Below, in pieces: positions 22,690 through 35,175 of a stretch of DNA of 64,000 nucleotides (the stretch's first letter is position 1; each line of letters begins with the position of its first letter). Below the pieces are notes generated by a model. The model saw nothing but the letters and a program-made list of their open reading frames with translations. It did not search any database and was not told the origin of the DNA. The DNA comes from Takakia lepidozioides (lineage: Eukaryota; Streptophyta; Takakiopsida; Takakiales; Takakiaceae), in contig CM060731.1 in assembly GCA_030704615.1 (NCBI GenBank), positions 19,468,001 through 19,532,000 on the forward strand. Direction: 5' to 3'. The position numbers and the translations under genes were made by a program.

Positions 22690-24036
22690 GGCAAGCAGGT
22701 TTTGTCAAAGGTAGGTATATCCTTGACAACGTTCTCTTGGCCTAGGAAGCCGCTAGCTTCGTGTCCAAATCTGGTCAGGCTCTAGCTCTCTGGCTCTTTG
22801 ACTTTGAGAAAGCATTCGATAGGGTAGATTGGATTTTCTTAGGGCAGCTCTCAAAAAATCAGGACTCCCGCCCAGCTTCTGTCAAGGGGTTCAAATTCTC
22901 TTGCAGGGAGCCACCAGCAGAATCCTAGTTAATGGTCACCTCTCGAAGGCCTTCCCACTCCAGAGGTTAATTAGACAGGGGTGTCCTCTCGCCCCCTTCC
23001 TGTTTCTCTTTGTGGCTGACGCTCTGGGATATATGCTACAAGCCAACCCGCAAGTAAAAGGTCTGAAGCTAAGAAACCCAAAAACCCAATAATGTAGCGA
23101 GGTTAAAGATTCCATGTTCGTCGATGATACCTTCCCTCTGCTGGAAGCAAATCAATCCTCTCTAGCAGCAGCTCAAGAAACTCTGGCTCGGTTCTGCGCA
23201 GTCTCTGGATTCAGGGTTAATTGGTCCAAAACTAAGGCATTGCTTCTTGGAGACCTCTCCAAATCTGGCATTAGAACCTCTCCCTCTTGGGGGGATCACC
23301 TGGGCCTTGTATGGCTCAAAGAGGGGGAGCCCACCACCCTGCTTGGTCACACATTAACCTCTCCGAAGACCAGAGGCTGGGGCCTACAATCCAAAAACTC
23401 AAACGCCAACTTGCTTATTGGGGTTCGTGCCATCTATCTATCACAGGAAGAGCTCTTGTAGCTAACTAGGTCATTATGACTGGAGTTTGGTTTTTCGCCT
23501 CCTCTTGGGGTCCAGAGTCAAAGATCATCAAGGAAGTCAAGCGCCTGGTCAGGAATTTCATCTGGGGGGCAGGTAACTCCACCAAAAAAAAAAGACCCCA
23601 AATCTTTTGGGCTCAAATCTGTCTCCCCAAAAGAATGGGAGGCTTGGAGGTCCTTGATCCAGAAAAGCAAATCAAAGCTCTCCTTGGAAAATGGCTTCCA
23701 AGATACATAGGGCCGGAGGGGGGCTAGTGGAAGATGATGATCTCTACCACAATTCACAATTCAACACCCCTGCAGCATGTTCCCTGGTTTGCTTAAGATC
23801 GATGGATTGTGCAGGGATTTAACCACAAATCCCCGAGATCACCTCTCTGGTCCTCTATATGGAAATCATGGAACTGCCTAAGACCGTTCCTAACAAAACA
23901 GGAGCCTACGACATTTCAGAAGATATTAAGACAATATTTGTTTCTCAATAATCATTGCCCTCCTATAGCTGAACGTGCTTTAGCTAAGAAGTGGGCAGCT
24001 TGGGAGACGAGAGGTTTCTACACGATCAACCACTGA
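22690..24036 (+). mobile_element. LINE (L1-type) ORF2 fragment, 5'-truncated
   Basis: The frame opens inside the reverse transcriptase (QAGFVKGRYILDN), followed by LFDFEKAFDRVDW, RQGCPLAPFLFLFVADALGY and the catalytic FVDDT. It runs on into the post-RT region (FIWGAGNSTKKKRPQIFWAQ, KMGGLEVLDP-like, FQKILRQYLFLNNHCPP). It is broken by several stops and frameshifts (near 22743, 23089, 23460 and 23727). It is closely related to the minus-strand LINE at 55.2-58.5 kb, which starts at almost the same RT position. Confidence 0.88.
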
Positions 24037-24039
24037 ATC

Positions 24040-25410
24040 CCTTCAGCTTGCTCTAGTTGGGGCTAACTGTCTCATCTCTGGTATTTCTCAAATTATCTTT
24101 TCCATCCCTAATGCTTGGTGAGGAGCCCTGGGCGTGCGCGGTCAAGGTGACGGCATAGTAGTCTAGGGGGGTCATGGTAAGTTGCGGTGTAGGTTGGGCT
24201 CACTGAACCGCCTACCTGACTGCGGTTAGTGCATGGGGTCCGTGGTCGTACATGGTGGCTATGATCACTATCTAAGTCCTACCTGCAAAGAGAAATCACG
24301 TACTCCTCTTCACAGGGCGAGTTTGTGTTTCTAAGTCCTACGGTATCCTACAATCTACTCAGTAACTGCCTTCCAAGTCTTTGTGTTTTATTGTCTAATT
24401 CCTACCGCCTAGGCCCCCGAACCGCCTATAGCCGGGACATGTTTTAATCCCTTCACAAGGCACCTGCCGAGCCTAGGAAGACGAGGGAAAATCTTCCTCT
24501 CCCAATGCCCCTCCTTTGCCGAGGGCTTGAGTTCAAGTCACCTCTAATGGAAGGGCCAACGCTTCCTACACCAATGCATAAATACTTTGTTTTAGCAAAG
24601 GAGTGGCCAAAATGCCTATCATTATCCAATAGGTTCACCAAGTTCAAGGTGGTTCTAAGCCCCTCAACTCAACAAGTTCAATCAGTTTAATCAACGCCCT
24701 GCAGGCTATAACAAGCACCACGTGCATCTATCCTATTTAAGCAATTTCGCAAATCAGAAATGCTGGAAAATAAAAAAAATTAAGAAAATCAGAAAAAAAT
24801 ACCTCCCCTGTGGGAAATCATGTGGGGAATCCAAAGATACCCTTGGCGCCTAAAGATGCCCTTGGGAACCATGTGGGAACCCAGTGAGAACAGAGGAACA
24901 CCCGGGAATCGTTCCTTGTCGCGGGGAACTGTCGCGGCTCTATCGGATGAATGAATCTCGCTGAGAGCTCATCCCTGCCACTACATTCGTTAGTCCAGAA
25001 CATGCATGCATAAATAATAAAATAACCACCGGTGGGTCCAAGCCAGATTTCACCCCCTTACATTATTTTAAGGCACTGGTGCGCTTTCCCTCCGTGGAAA
25101 AAATCATCTTCTACCTTGGCTCTGACACAAAGGCTCACTGTAGCCGAGTTTTTAGGACATAGTACTTTCTCTCCTCCCTTGTCTCTCGAGGTCTCCGCCT
25201 CTAGCTCACTGCTCCCAGGCCCGCTTGGCTATTTCATGGAGTCCTAAGAACACTCCCTTCCAAGGTCGTCCTCCCAAAATCCTAGATTTTACCTACCACT
25301 GGCGCCTTAGATAATGGCTCCTAATCCTTAGATGGGTATAAATTGAATCTAATAGCTTGTCAAGTTAAATAAGCACAGTGTGAAAACAGCTAGAATAAAA
25401 CTAGTTATTT
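24040..25410. other. Unassigned DNA
   Basis: No gene recognised. A B-box-like GAGTTCAAGTCACC near 24529 could mark another tRNA-derived SINE remnant, but no matching A box is clear. Confidence 0.3.
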
Positions 25411-25414
25411 ATAT

Positions 25415-25472
25415 TTAACACTTGGATTTAGGTCAAGTGTTAAATCAGGTGTCAAGTTTAGTTTGACACCTG
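25415..25472. repeat. Two adjacent perfect hairpins
   Basis: TTAACACTTG (25415-25424) pairs with CAAGTGTTAA (25434-25443) over a 9-bp loop. CAGGTGTCAA (25446-25455) pairs with TTGACACCTG (25463-25472) over a 7-bp loop. The two stems also resemble each other (AACACTTG against GACACCTG). Confidence 0.85.
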
Positions 25473-25794
25473 GTCCGTCTTATCTTCACGAGAGCGGCAG
25501 TCGCGCAGCTCATCTCTCTCGAGTTGAGCCTGCGCGACCAAGCTCCTGCATGCGTTTAGATTTGAGTGTGCTTATGTAGGGGTACAGGTTGTTGTGGGGT
25601 GGAGTCCCCATAGCTTGGGGTGCCCCTGGCTCGACTACTGTTTTAAAGAGTGATGGTTTGGTTTTCATGTTTTGTGTCAACAGTGTGTTCGTTGGTTTTC
25701 TATCACTCGAGAGAGATGATCTCTTACCTGTGAGTGCAAGGTAGGAGTTGAGGGTTAGCACTTGCAAGATTACCTGTGTGTAAGTAGTGCTTAG

Positions 25795-25945
25795 TTTGAG
25801 AAGCATATCATTGAATGTGACCACAAGATTCAGCGTGCCCTGAAACGCCTGGAGGATGACGATGCCGGAGCCGCCACTGTTATTACAGTCGCTGAAGCTA
25901 CCAAGTCACCAGAGGCTTTGGAGTACACAAGGAGAGACTTAAAAA
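25795..25945 (+). pseudogene. LUC7-like (U1 snRNP splicing factor) fragment
   Basis: The frame reads FEKHIIECDHKIQRALKRLE and then ATKSPEALEYTRRDLK. This is the conserved helical linker of LUC7 proteins between their two zinc fingers, close to the plant form. Flanking LUC7 zinc-finger sequence was not found and the frame closes at a TGA near 25981, so it is an isolated fragment. Confidence 0.75.
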
Positions 25946-25949
25946 TGCA

Positions 25950-27470
25950 GCATGGAGCAGCACTGGCAAGCTGTGAACGCTGATATCTGCACTACCACAA
26001 CGTCCCTAGGATGAATACAAAGTGCCTGGAGTGAAATGGATAGCTGGAGAGCTGCTCAGGCCCATACATTTTGGGAGTTAAAAGTCACATCTGTATGTTG
26101 AAGGCCCAATTCGCCAATGTGCGGAAGAGTGTGGGCATCCGAGTTTTCTAGGAAAGGAGGCCAGTGCTTGGGAAAAGCTGGCTACAAGTTTTGGAGCAGG
26201 TGACGGCCAGGCCTGCGGTACTTTGAAGACGATGATGTAGAGCTTGAAGAGGGTCTGGTTTCGTTGTTGGGGAAGTAGGTGGTACGGGCATGGAATCTGG
26301 AGGACCCCGGCTTGTACGTGGAGAGTTTCGATGTGCTCTTCCCGATCTTGCTTTCAGATGCCTTAGTTGGGTTGTGCGTTTGTTGAAAGGCCAGCTTCCG
26401 GTATAAAGATGCGGGTGTGGACTCTTCAAAGTAGTGGAGAGAAATGCGGGGAGCAGAGGTGCAAAGGGTGATCAAACTGAATGGACGGAGGGGCAACATT
26501 CTTGAGCATAGGATTTGAAGAAATGTTGTGTGATCGATGTGGAGGAGAACACGTAAGCTTATTTTATTCAAACTTTGCCGAGGCCCGTAGTAGAAGTTAG
26601 CTCAACAGCGTGGTGATGAAGGTTTTGGTGGGCACTTCAAGAGAGACGGACAGGTACATATGATATCCATTGTCAACCTGAACTAGATTTGAAAGTGGAT
26701 GGTTCAGATTAGAGTTAAGGATAACTTCAGAGCAGAAGAGCATGGAAGAGCCAAGAACGGTTTCAGTTGCAGAATGGAGAGGAGGTGTTAGTTCTGGCCA
26801 TGGTTCACTAGCTTCGCCGAAGCGAGGAGGGAAGGAGGAAAAGGCAGGAAAATGTCCTCACCAGGTTGTTCGTCATTGACTTGCATGCCACCTCCCCAGC
26901 TAACTTGCACAGTGGCAACGTTCAGGCCATGGAAGTTGCCGAGCTCACTCAGCGGGTGACATCACTTGAGAAGCGTTAAGCTCGGTACCGGCAAGTCTTG
27001 CAGCCAAGATCTCGAATTGAATCGCCAGGCTGGAGATTATGTGCGGTGAAAGTGGCAGAGAAGGTGGCCCGTCTAGAAATCTATGGCGCGCGACGTGCTG
27101 CCCTTTCTATTCCGAGTTGCTACTGTTACCAACCTTCACACGCAGCGTGCACTCTACCTAGTTCCACCGATATTCAGTCAAGAAGTTTTGGAGTGAAGGT
27201 TCTAGGTTTCCTGGCTTCTATTATCTAACAGGCTTTCGGAGAGCTGGGCAGAGCCGGGTGGTAAGATCACTCCGTTTCGGATCATCCTGGCAAGATGTAG
27301 AGTTTGCAGTCACAAAACACAGAGAGACAGAAATGCTCGAGTTGTCAGCGATTTCGTCCCTGAAGCCGAATTCGTGAAGCTTCTTCCGAGCTCTCTCGCT
27401 TCCATCATTGCAACAACAAACCACATAGTTTCGACTGGGTCACATTCTGGAGAAACGACTCCTTGATCAG
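25950..27470. other. Unassigned DNA between two host-gene fragments
   Basis: Several open but unrecognised frames: a 129-codon minus frame 26182-26571 and a plus frame near 26882-26980 with MEVAELTQRVTSLEKR followed by a stop. The stretch may be part of one mosaic element carrying the LUC7 and RPL8 pieces. Confidence 0.35.
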
Positions 27471-27474
27471 TCCA

Positions 27475-28295
<821 letters not shown>

Positions 28296-28990
28296 GTGCA
28301 CACAAGGGGACAGATTTATGTTTCCCAAGGAACTCAGACTGATTTGAGTGGAGAACAGTTGGACGAGTTGATTGCATACTGGGAGTCAGGCATTAGCAGT
28401 AGACAACAGACTGCTGTAGTTGGCGTTGAGGGCCTCAATATCGCCTTGGACAGTCAGAACTCTGTTGGAGCCAGCAGTTCTGCAGCTGTAGGTGAAATAC
28501 CAAAGTGGGTGAAAGCTAGGCTTGGAACACAGCCAAAGACAGCCCCGGGGACCAAGGTGTTCAGCCACAAGGCCGTGGTGTACTGGAGCAGAGGAGCAGG
28601 AGCTACACAAGTTTGTGCAATCAGACATGGTTGCAGCCGGATACGCTCTGCACAGGCAACCACGAGCGGGGGTTCATTAGCAATGACATGTTTGTTGTGC
28701 GTGAAGGAGATGCAGTCATTCGCAATGAGGACACCCGCAACCGTCTCAAAGCTTTCGAGTTGAGAGACTATCAGACCCTACCTTTGTTTTCTTTAGTGTT
28801 CAGTGAGCGGGAGATAGGGGAGTATTGCTTTGTCTCTACCTGGCAGAAAGAGGAGGAGGGTTGGTTAGAGCGAGCTACTGTAGCTTGGGACAAGGTTAGT
28901 GGCAGGTTTCTGGACATAGATATACCTCCTACACCTTACCATCATGCAGAGCGAGGCACTTTGAGAGAAGTCTGGCAGTTGATAGCATAG
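28296..28990 (+). pseudogene. Unidentified protein, frameshifted, upstream of the Ty3 gag
   Basis: I do not recognise this protein. An open frame from 28296 (SGEQLDELIAYWESG, GEIPKWVKARLG, HKAVVYWSRG) passes by frame changes near 28590 and 28660 into a frame ending 28990. The latter contains GFISNDMFVVREGDAVIRN and GEYCFVSTWQKEEEGW. All three frames overlap openly there, which suggests one protein of about 230 residues with two indels. It is on the same strand as the Ty3 element and ends about 520 bp before gag. It could be an extra ORF of the element or an unrelated relic. Confidence 0.45.
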
Positions 28991-29508
28991 ATCAGGATTA
29001 GATCTTGCTTGGTCGGGCTTCTATTCTTCCCCTCCATCTCTGTACTATTTTCATTACCTTGTACTTGTAGTTGCCAAAGCCTCTCTTGGTGGAGGCCAGT
29101 CAGTCCGGGGTTTTGGGCTGGGATATTCTGCAGGATCAGCATTGCAGCTGGATTTTGGTGTGGGGGTGTTGATGTTTTGATTTCTTGTGTTTGGATCCCC
29201 CCAACACCTGCATGCTTGACTGTGCGCCATGTTGGTTTTGTGTGGGCGCTTGCTTTCATAGGGATTAGGCCGGATTTGATCACCGGTCAATCCTAGAGTA
29301 TGCTGTCGGTGGTGAGGCTGGAGTGATGACCAGCAAGACCACCAGTGTTTCTTCTATGGTGAGGCTGGGTTGATGACCAGCCAACCATAGGAGTTCTTGC
29401 GGTGGATGCAGGTGCAGGTGCCCTGAGCCATTGGGATATGACCCTTAAACTGCAACAGGTGCCCACCCGTGTCACTATTAGATTAGTACTAGAGCCTTAT
29501 AGTGTCAC

Positions 29509-31335
29509 GTGGAGGAGGTGCACATTGTGAGTGTCATTACGGAGTTACCCAAGGGTTTTGAGGGGAGTACGGCTACAGGCAGTAACAGTGAGAGTGGGTT
29601 CACAAGACGAGGTATTCGGTTCAGACCACCTTCACCGCCACCCTCAATTACTGTAGAGTCAGACACAGACTCGGAGGCTTCATCAACAGGTGTGCACTTT
29701 CATTCGCCATTGTTGTGGGACGACATGGAGGAGATGTATGGAGCTACCAAGGGGCCTCGTAGGTACTCTGGAGCTGTGGGCACAATCGAGTTGGATGACT
29801 TTATCCAGGAGTTCGACAGCTGGTGTGATTTGCAGCAGATGCGCAATCCACAGCTATTCACCCCATTCATGGCGTGGAAGGGACTGTTCCAGCATTTGGA
29901 AGGCCCGCTATGGACGATTACCACGAGTTCAGGCGAGGACATGAAGCAGAGATTGAGGAGTGGAGGATGTATTGGTCACCTGACTACGTCTCCATTACTC
30001 GAGGCACGACGCGACCAGTAGCTGCATCAGTACCAATAGCTCCCACTGCCAGCACTAGTAGTGGAGCAAGTAGTGCTGGTACTTCTGCAGGTGGTACCAG
30101 TTCAAAAGGTGCTACTACTCCTCCTGCCACGACTACAACACATGTGCCTAGATTCAACCCGGTGGTGGAGTTCTTCCAGGAGTTGCGGAGGAACTACCAA
30201 GGTGTACGTGCGAAGTTTGCAAGACTTCCAGCGCAAACCCAGTGAGAGCCTGCGAGAGGCGTACACTCGTATGAGGCGCTTGATAAGTGTGACCCAAGGG
30301 GTTACTGAAGCTCAGGCAATCCAGTTTTGGTATGGAATTCTGGACAAGGAGCTCAAGAGAAGGGTGCGAGATGCAACCCTGTTACAAGCAGCCCAACCCA
30401 CATTAGCAGATGTGTTTCTGCTGGCTGAGCGGATTGAGCTCAACATGGTGGAGGAGCGAGTTGTTACAATTGGATTTGGCAAGGACATGCCTGCACGGGG
30501 CACAGCTGTCAGCCCACAGGCACAAGGGACTGCCCAACAGCGTGGTCAGGGGGGCAAGGTTTCCCAACCCAAGTTCCATGGAGCTTACAGGGGACCTCAG
30601 GTGCAGAGGCCCGTGGCATCTTTTGCAGGCCAACAGCAACCAGGGGTGATATGTTGGACATGTGGAGGACCCCATGTCAAGAGAGATTGCCCAGAGAGTG
30701 GCAAAAGGCCGGCACAAGCACAGCCTGCACAGTTGCAGTGTGGGCATTGTGGCAAGTATGGGCATGGAGATGCCCAGTGTTATGACTTGCATCCTGAGTT
30801 GCGCCCAGGCCAGTTCCAAGGGAACAATGGTGGCCGGGGGCGAGGTGGACCAGCCCAGAGAGGACGAGGTGGTCGGGCACGAGGTGCAGGCCAAGGGCAA
30901 GCTCAACATGGCCAAGGACGCGGAGGTCAGGGTGTTGACCAAGGCATGGCCAACCGGCTTCAGCAGCTAGAGCAGAGGCTCGCTGCCATGGCTATAGCTC
31001 AGGCGGTACCGGCTCCCAGGCGGGATGGTCCACCTCCTGCTCCTGAGGGAGGAGATATGGGAGGCATGGGATTCATGTGCGGAGCAGCACTACCACTAGA
31101 GCAGGTGGAGTCTGCTGCAGCCGTGACTCGAGGAGCAGCACGAGTTCCTGAGCCACGAGGTGCAGAGGTGGAGTTGGATCCACAACGTGGGGAGGCAAGC
31201 CGTCAGGCGAGGCTTCCTCAGTCATTCACATTGGCGGAGACAGTGTCAACGCCATCCATGGCACCTAGTTCTCGCCCGACTGTTACCGAGGCGGAGGTTA
31301 CTATGCCATTGGGAGAGCTACACGTGCAGCACTGA
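29509..31335 (+). pseudogene. Ty3/gypsy gag with two CCHC zinc knuckles
   Basis: Spread over three frames (29509-30021, 29874-30245, 30061-31335). The N-terminal part has a capsid-like region (FIQEFDSWCDLQQM, FQHLEGPLW). The middle holds the retrotransposon-gag helix block (ESLREAYTRMRRLISVTQG, FWYGILDKELKRRVRD). Two zinc knuckles follow: CWTCGGPHVKRDC near 30654 and CGHCGKYGHGDAQC near 30739. A long Gly/Arg/Gln-rich nucleic-acid-binding tail ends at 31335. Role: nucleocapsid and RNA packaging. Confidence 0.85.
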
Positions 31336-31544
31336 CACCTGCTACCAAGGCTAGTGCAGCCGGTGTGTTATTGGGGGCAGCCACCTCTGTGTGTCAAGCC
31401 CCACTGTTCTCGGCAACCATGATTGCGACGCCGGGGTAGACCAGCTGCAGTGTTCAGACTAGCAGCAACACTCTGTGAGAGTGGGGAGGTCACTTCATCT
31501 TCTGCGGAGTTAGTGGAAGGTGTAGTGGCAGAGGGATCCTCGAT

Positions 31545-32130
31545 TTGAGGGTCAAGACTGCCACGGCTGCGCCATGGCAAGCTGCAGCTGCCAGGTTGAC
31601 GGAGCTGCCAGCTAGGCCAGCCTTTGAGCGCGCCATGGTGACACCTGGAGTTGTCTTGTTAGACAACCAGGGAGGCATTTTCACTTTGAGTGGACCGGCA
31701 GGCAAGAAGTACCGGCCACTGCGGGTCTTGTTGGACTCGGAGCTCAGCCACTGATGTTGGGCAGAGCTGCTATTGCAGGTTTGGGCCTCATGGAGGCGGA
31801 TATGGAGCCTTGTCCTTTCCAGATACAGACATCTCTGGGAGGATCAGAGCAGGCTCGGGCATGACACGGCATCAGTTGGCCATTAGACTGCAGCCGGATC
31901 ATCCTAAGATGGCTCAGTGATGCGAGCCAAGGCCATTGTGACAGACGCGGTCTCTTACGATGTCCTCGTTGGTGGGGCAGTGTTATACCCATGGGCTTCA
32001 CCCTGGACTTTTGGGAGGAGTCAGCATCCTACAGGCCTGGATGGCAGTCAGGGGATGGTCGCCGTGCACAGCTCCCTGTGACATTCATTGGGGGTATTGC
32101 GGCTGCCCAGCGGGGCAAGATGCCAACACT
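31545..32130 (+). pseudogene. Ty3/gypsy aspartic protease (retropepsin) region
   Basis: The frame reads KYRPLRVLLDS, then slips at about 31740, where the active-site triad should read DSG. The following frame gives AQPLMLGRAAIAGLGL. Further on, AIVTDAVSYDVLVGG is the conserved second half of retropepsins. At least two frameshifts separate these blocks. Confidence 0.75.
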
Positions 32131-32271
32131 AGCCGCCTTTACAGCTGCAGTTAGTTGGCCTGGAGAGTTGCTGGAAGGCAATGCCCATGCAGAGGATGTG
32201 CCACCTCCAGCAGAGCAGGATGACATGCATGGTATGGCGGAGTTGCCTGCCATGGTTGCTCACACTCCATT

Positions 32272-33614
32272 GTGGGGTACAGCAAGGATTTGCAGCAGGT
32301 TGCTGATCGACGGGTGCAACAAGCCTGGGTAGAGGCTTTTGTACCGTCAGGAGAGGAGGAGAGTGCGGGTATTGCACCAGGACCACCTCAGTTGTCACCA
32401 TTGGATACCACACCTATTGTGTGGCAGTATCCGGATGAAGGCATTTGCCTTCTGGACTTGTTTGGCGGGATCAGCACCGGATTGGCTGCTGTGCTACAGG
32501 CAGGTGTGCGGTAAGGCGTTACCTGTATGTGGAGAGGGATGAGACTGCACGACGCGTCTCACTGCGCCATGTGGCTCAGTTGGTACAGCAGTACCCTGAC
32601 TTGTTGCCAGTGTCTGCAGTTCGTGGATACCAACAAGCCTTGCCAGCAGACATTTCTTGTTGGGGGCGCAGATTTGGAGCAGGTTGGCTCCATTGATCTG
32701 GTAGTGGCAGGTTGGCCCTGCCAAGGGCATTCATCAGCGGGCATGGCAATGGATTGCGAGACTCGAGGACGGGTCTGTTTTGGGAGATGGTGCGGGTTTT
32801 GCGCCACTTGCAGCTTCATCAAGCTGTATCTCCAGCATACATCTTGGAGAATGTGCCACTGATGGGTGATTCTCGGGCCAGGGTGATGGCCAGTGTGCAT
32901 CAAGTCCGGTCGTGGCTTGGGTCAGCAGTGTGCTGGATGCAGCTGCAGTGGGGTCACGGGCTCATCGTCCACGGCTTTGGTGGACTAACTTGATGCCACC
33001 CGCACTGCTCAAGCGTGCATTTGATGGGGTGCAGCGGCCAGCACACCTCACCGTGGATGGCATTTTGGACACAGGGAGGCAGTCTCAACGTGTGAGACAC
33101 GATGACCGTTCGCCTTTGGCAGTGGTCAACAGGGTGGGTCAACCACGAGCAGCATTACCTACACTGCTCAGCTTCCCAGGATCCCATGCTTTTCGGGATG
33201 GTGGACCTGGGCCTCTTGTGGGATGCTCAGTTGCAACAGTTAGTGGAGCCTAATGCCGACGAGCGAGCGGGCTATGGGTTTTCCACTGGGACCACGGCGG
33301 TGCCTTCTCTTTCTGAGGCATCACGTCGTCAGGTGTTGGGGCAAGCAATGGATCTCAATTGCTTGACCTGGATTATCAGCTTGGCTATGGCTGAGCAACG
33401 TAGAGTGCGGAGTGCACTTCCCTTGATGGTCTCTCTGCCTACCGAGACGGTACAGGCAGCGAGTGGGGGCGAGCCGGTGAGGACCACGGGGTGTAGACAT
33501 CCATGGCACACGTGGGAGGTGCTCGAGGTTCAGAGGGAGTTGGCAGCCAAGGCAGCTGTGATGGATGAGGTTGGGGATTCTTCTCGGATGAGGAGGTTCT
33601 CAATGATGAGATGA
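32272..33614 (+). pseudogene. C5-cytosine DNA methyltransferase domain inside pol
   Basis: This domain transfers a methyl group from S-adenosylmethionine to C5 of cytosine. Motifs appear in canonical order across successive frames: I, LLDLFGGISTGLAAVLQAG (from 32449); II, YLYVERDETARRV (near 32522); IV, VVAGWPCQGHSSAG with the catalytic Cys codon at 32719-32721; VI, AYILENVPLMGD with ENV at 32847-32855; VIII, GSRAHRPRLWWTN (near 32950-32990); IX, a SFPGSHAF block near 33172; X, RRQVLGQAMDLN near 33330. The space between VIII and IX is short, as in compact DNMT3/DRM- or DNMT2-like catalytic domains. No BAH, PWWP or UBA domain was seen. At least four frameshifts break it. It sits between protease and RT, on the same strand, with no host-type intron signals. 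No key catalytic residue appears substituted. Confidence 0.9.
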
Positions 33615-33689
33615 TGGGCAGGATGAGGCCTTGTCATTGACTGAGCAGGAGGGAGTACTGCTCAAGAGGTTTAGCATAGCAACCACGGG

Positions 33690-34876
33690 ACGCGTCCTCT
33701 ACCTCTAAGCCCACTGGACTTAAGGTTGCAGTTACGGAGGACAATTGGGAGCCTGACATTGGACCCATTGTCACCGGAGGAGAGAGACGACGTATACGGC
33801 GGTTCCTGAGGGCTTACAGGAATTGCTTTGCCTTCAGTTTGAAGGACTTGGGAGCACTGATAAGGGTCAAGAGATCCGTATTGAGTTGGCCACTGACACG
33901 CCAATTTCGGAGACCCTATAGATACAGTGACATGGAGAGGTCTTTGATTCAGATGAGGACTCAAGATCTCTGGGAGGCAGGTTTGGTGGAGCTCTCTGGT
34001 GGAGAGTATGCTTCAGCCACAGTGATGCCAGCCAAGAAGGATGTCTATGGCAATTGGACGGAGAGACGTATGTGCGGTGATTACCGGCCTGTAAATCGTC
34101 AGACCAAGTCCGATAGGTATGCCATGCCGACACCAGAGGAGATCTTTGATGCCATTGGGCATTCCAAGGTCTTTAGCACGTTGGATTTACGATCGGATAT
34201 CACCAGTTGCCGATCAAGGAGGCGGATAAGCAAAAAGACGGCATTCTGGGGGATCAATGAGCACGGGAAGGATTGCCTATACCAGTGGCGGTTCTTACCA
34301 TTTGGGCTTAAAAACGCTCCCGCTGAGTTTCAAAGAGTCATGGACAGGATTCTAGCAGGGGTGGAGTTTGCTGGTGCTACATAGATGACATCATCATCTT
34401 TAGTGCTACGGTGGAGGAGCATGAGAGACACCTTCAGGGGGTTTGAGCGCTTGAGGGGCGCACGGATTGAAGTTACATCCGGGAAAGTGCAAGTTTTTCC
34501 ACAACCAGATTGAGTATCTGGGTCACATGATATATCCTGGAGGATGGGGGTACAGCAGACTAAGGTAGAGTCCATTGCACAGGTTCCACGCCCCACGGAT
34601 GTGAGCCGAGTTCGAGCTTTCATGGGGTTAGCAAACTATTACAGACGGTTTGTTAAGGGATTTAGTGCCATTGCAAAGGCTCTAACCAAGCTGACCAAGG
34701 TGGACCAGGAGTGGCAGTGGGAAGATGAGCAAGAACAAGCTTTTCAAGAGCTCAAGGCGAGGTTGACCTCGGCGCCCATCTTGAGACGACCTATCAGGGG
34801 GCGTCCTTTTCAGCTGCATACAGATTGGAGCATGCTGGGGCTTGGAGCGGTGCTCACACAGGTGGATGATTCGTAG
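33690..34876 (+). pseudogene. Ty3/gypsy reverse transcriptase and start of RNase H
   Basis: Frame 33839-34384 carries the fingers and palm blocks (AGLVELSGGEYASATVMPAK, RMCGDYRPVNRQT, FSTLDLRSD, FLPFGLKNAPAEFQRVMD). The catalytic YIDD is present at 34378-34389 but one base out of that frame. Frame 34544-34876 has the thumb and connection (VRAFMGLANYYRRFVKGF) and the start of RNase H (FQLHTDWSMLGLGAVLTQ). This is the typical Ty3/gypsy arrangement. Confidence 0.92.
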
Positions 34877-35170
34877 TGGCTTATGCTAGCCGCTCGAACA
34901 ACATGCAGAGTCTAAGTATAGCTCATATGAGGGAGAATGCTTAGCTGCAGTGTGGGCCGTGGCACACTTCAGGTGCTATCTATACGGCAATCTCTTCACC
35001 CTTGTCACGGATCACCAACCACTCAAGTGGTTGATGGAGTCAGACAAGCTTACGGGGAAGCTTGCACGGTGGGCACTCATCCTTCAAGAGTATGACTTTC
35101 AGGTGGTGCATCGACCGGGTTTGGTCAATCGCAATGCAGATGGGTTGAGTCGCAATCCATGCACGAGCCA
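34877..35170 (+). pseudogene. Ty3/gypsy RNase H, C-terminal part
   Basis: Frame 34950-35312 encodes WAVAHFRCYLYGNLFTLVTD, HQPLKWLME and HRPGLVNRNADGLSRNP, the end of the RNase H domain that degrades the RNA strand of the RNA-DNA hybrid. A frameshift near 34876 separates it from the preceding part. Confidence 0.9.
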
Positions 35171-35175
35171 ACAGG

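Noticed and set aside
24521-24545. tRNA gene suggested by a B-box-like GAGTTCAAGTC
   Set aside because: No A box or acceptor stem at the right spacing.
32272-33614. Methyltransferase as a host gene that a retrotransposon merely flanks
   Set aside because: No introns, start codon or host-type regulatory region seen, and protease and RT blocks abut it on both sides in one strand. The idea is kept only as the refuting alternative in the findings.
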